Assembly: GCA_003536545.1 (NCBI GenBank)
Contig: DPZW01000072.1
Location: 1-5,993 of the forward strand
Origin: Rhodospirillaceae bacterium
Lineage (GTDB): Bacteria; Pseudomonadota; Alphaproteobacteria; UBA11073
Direction of reading: 5' to 3'
Length of the DNA: 5,993 nt
Part shown: in pieces, positions 5,979-5,993 of the stretch
How positions within the stretch are numbered: position 1 is the stretch's first letter
Layout: every line of letters begins with the position of its first letter
Notes under the pieces: model-generated
Database searches by the model: none
Seen by the model: the letters and a program-made list of their open reading frames with translations, nothing else
What the model was told of the DNA's origin: nothing
Translations under genes and position numbers: made by a program

Positions 5979-5993
5979 GATCGGAAGAGCACA
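5978..5993 (+). other. Illumina TruSeq adapter remnant at the contig end (not genomic)
   Basis: The last 16 bases, AGATCGGAAGAGCACA, are identical to the beginning of the standard Illumina TruSeq read 1 adapter. A 16-base chance match placed exactly at the end of the sequence is very improbable. The biological sequence therefore stops at about 5977 and these bases should be trimmed. Confidence 0.93.

Noticed and set aside
1..5993. CRISPR array, tRNA, rRNA, insertion sequence or attachment site
   Set aside because: No regularly spaced repeats, cloverleaf-like sequence, transposase or integrase frame was seen; the only repeats are the short ones annotated.

Overview
The window reads as bacterial chromosomal DNA, most likely from an alphaproteobacterium. 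The basis is the style of the TypA and dihydrolipoamide dehydrogenase proteins, notably the TypA G5 region SGRDGW, which resembles alphaproteobacterial TypA as I remember it. This is an inference from the protein sequences; no rRNA or other phylogenetic marker is present. A predatory or host-associated lineage is conceivable because of the Dot/Icm-type gene, but the sequence does not prove it.

Layout: (1) Positions 2-1477, plus strand: the 3' part of a DotA/TraY-family inner-membrane protein of a Dot/Icm or IncI-type (type IVB) secretion or conjugation system, cut by the left edge. (2) Positions 1486-2409, minus strand and convergent with it: an unrecognised 307-residue protein with a clear Sec signal peptide, its own ribosome-binding site and a good candidate promoter. 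An 8-bp palindrome holding both stop codons lies where the two genes meet. (3) Positions 2410-2627: a 218-bp intergenic region with that promoter, a 6-bp palindrome just behind its -35 box, and a structured 3' untranslated region for the next gene. (4) Positions 2628-4451, minus strand: typA (bipA), a complete ribosome-associated translational GTPase. (5) Positions 4452-4525: a 74-bp divergent promoter region. (6) Positions 4526-5926, plus strand: lpd, a complete dihydrolipoamide dehydrogenase. (7) Positions 5927-5993: a short inverted repeat, then 16 bases identical to the start of the Illumina TruSeq adapter, so the right end is an assembly artefact.

typA and lpd are independent housekeeping genes, one in translation and stress adaptation, the other in central carbon metabolism. 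They place the type IVB secretion gene in a chromosomal context rather than on an obvious plasmid. The secreted unknown sits between the secretion gene and the housekeeping pair and is the least understood part of the window. I did not find a convincing new multi-gene system. The most interesting leads are this unknown protein and the hairpin directly after the typA stop codon, which has two alternative 3' arms.
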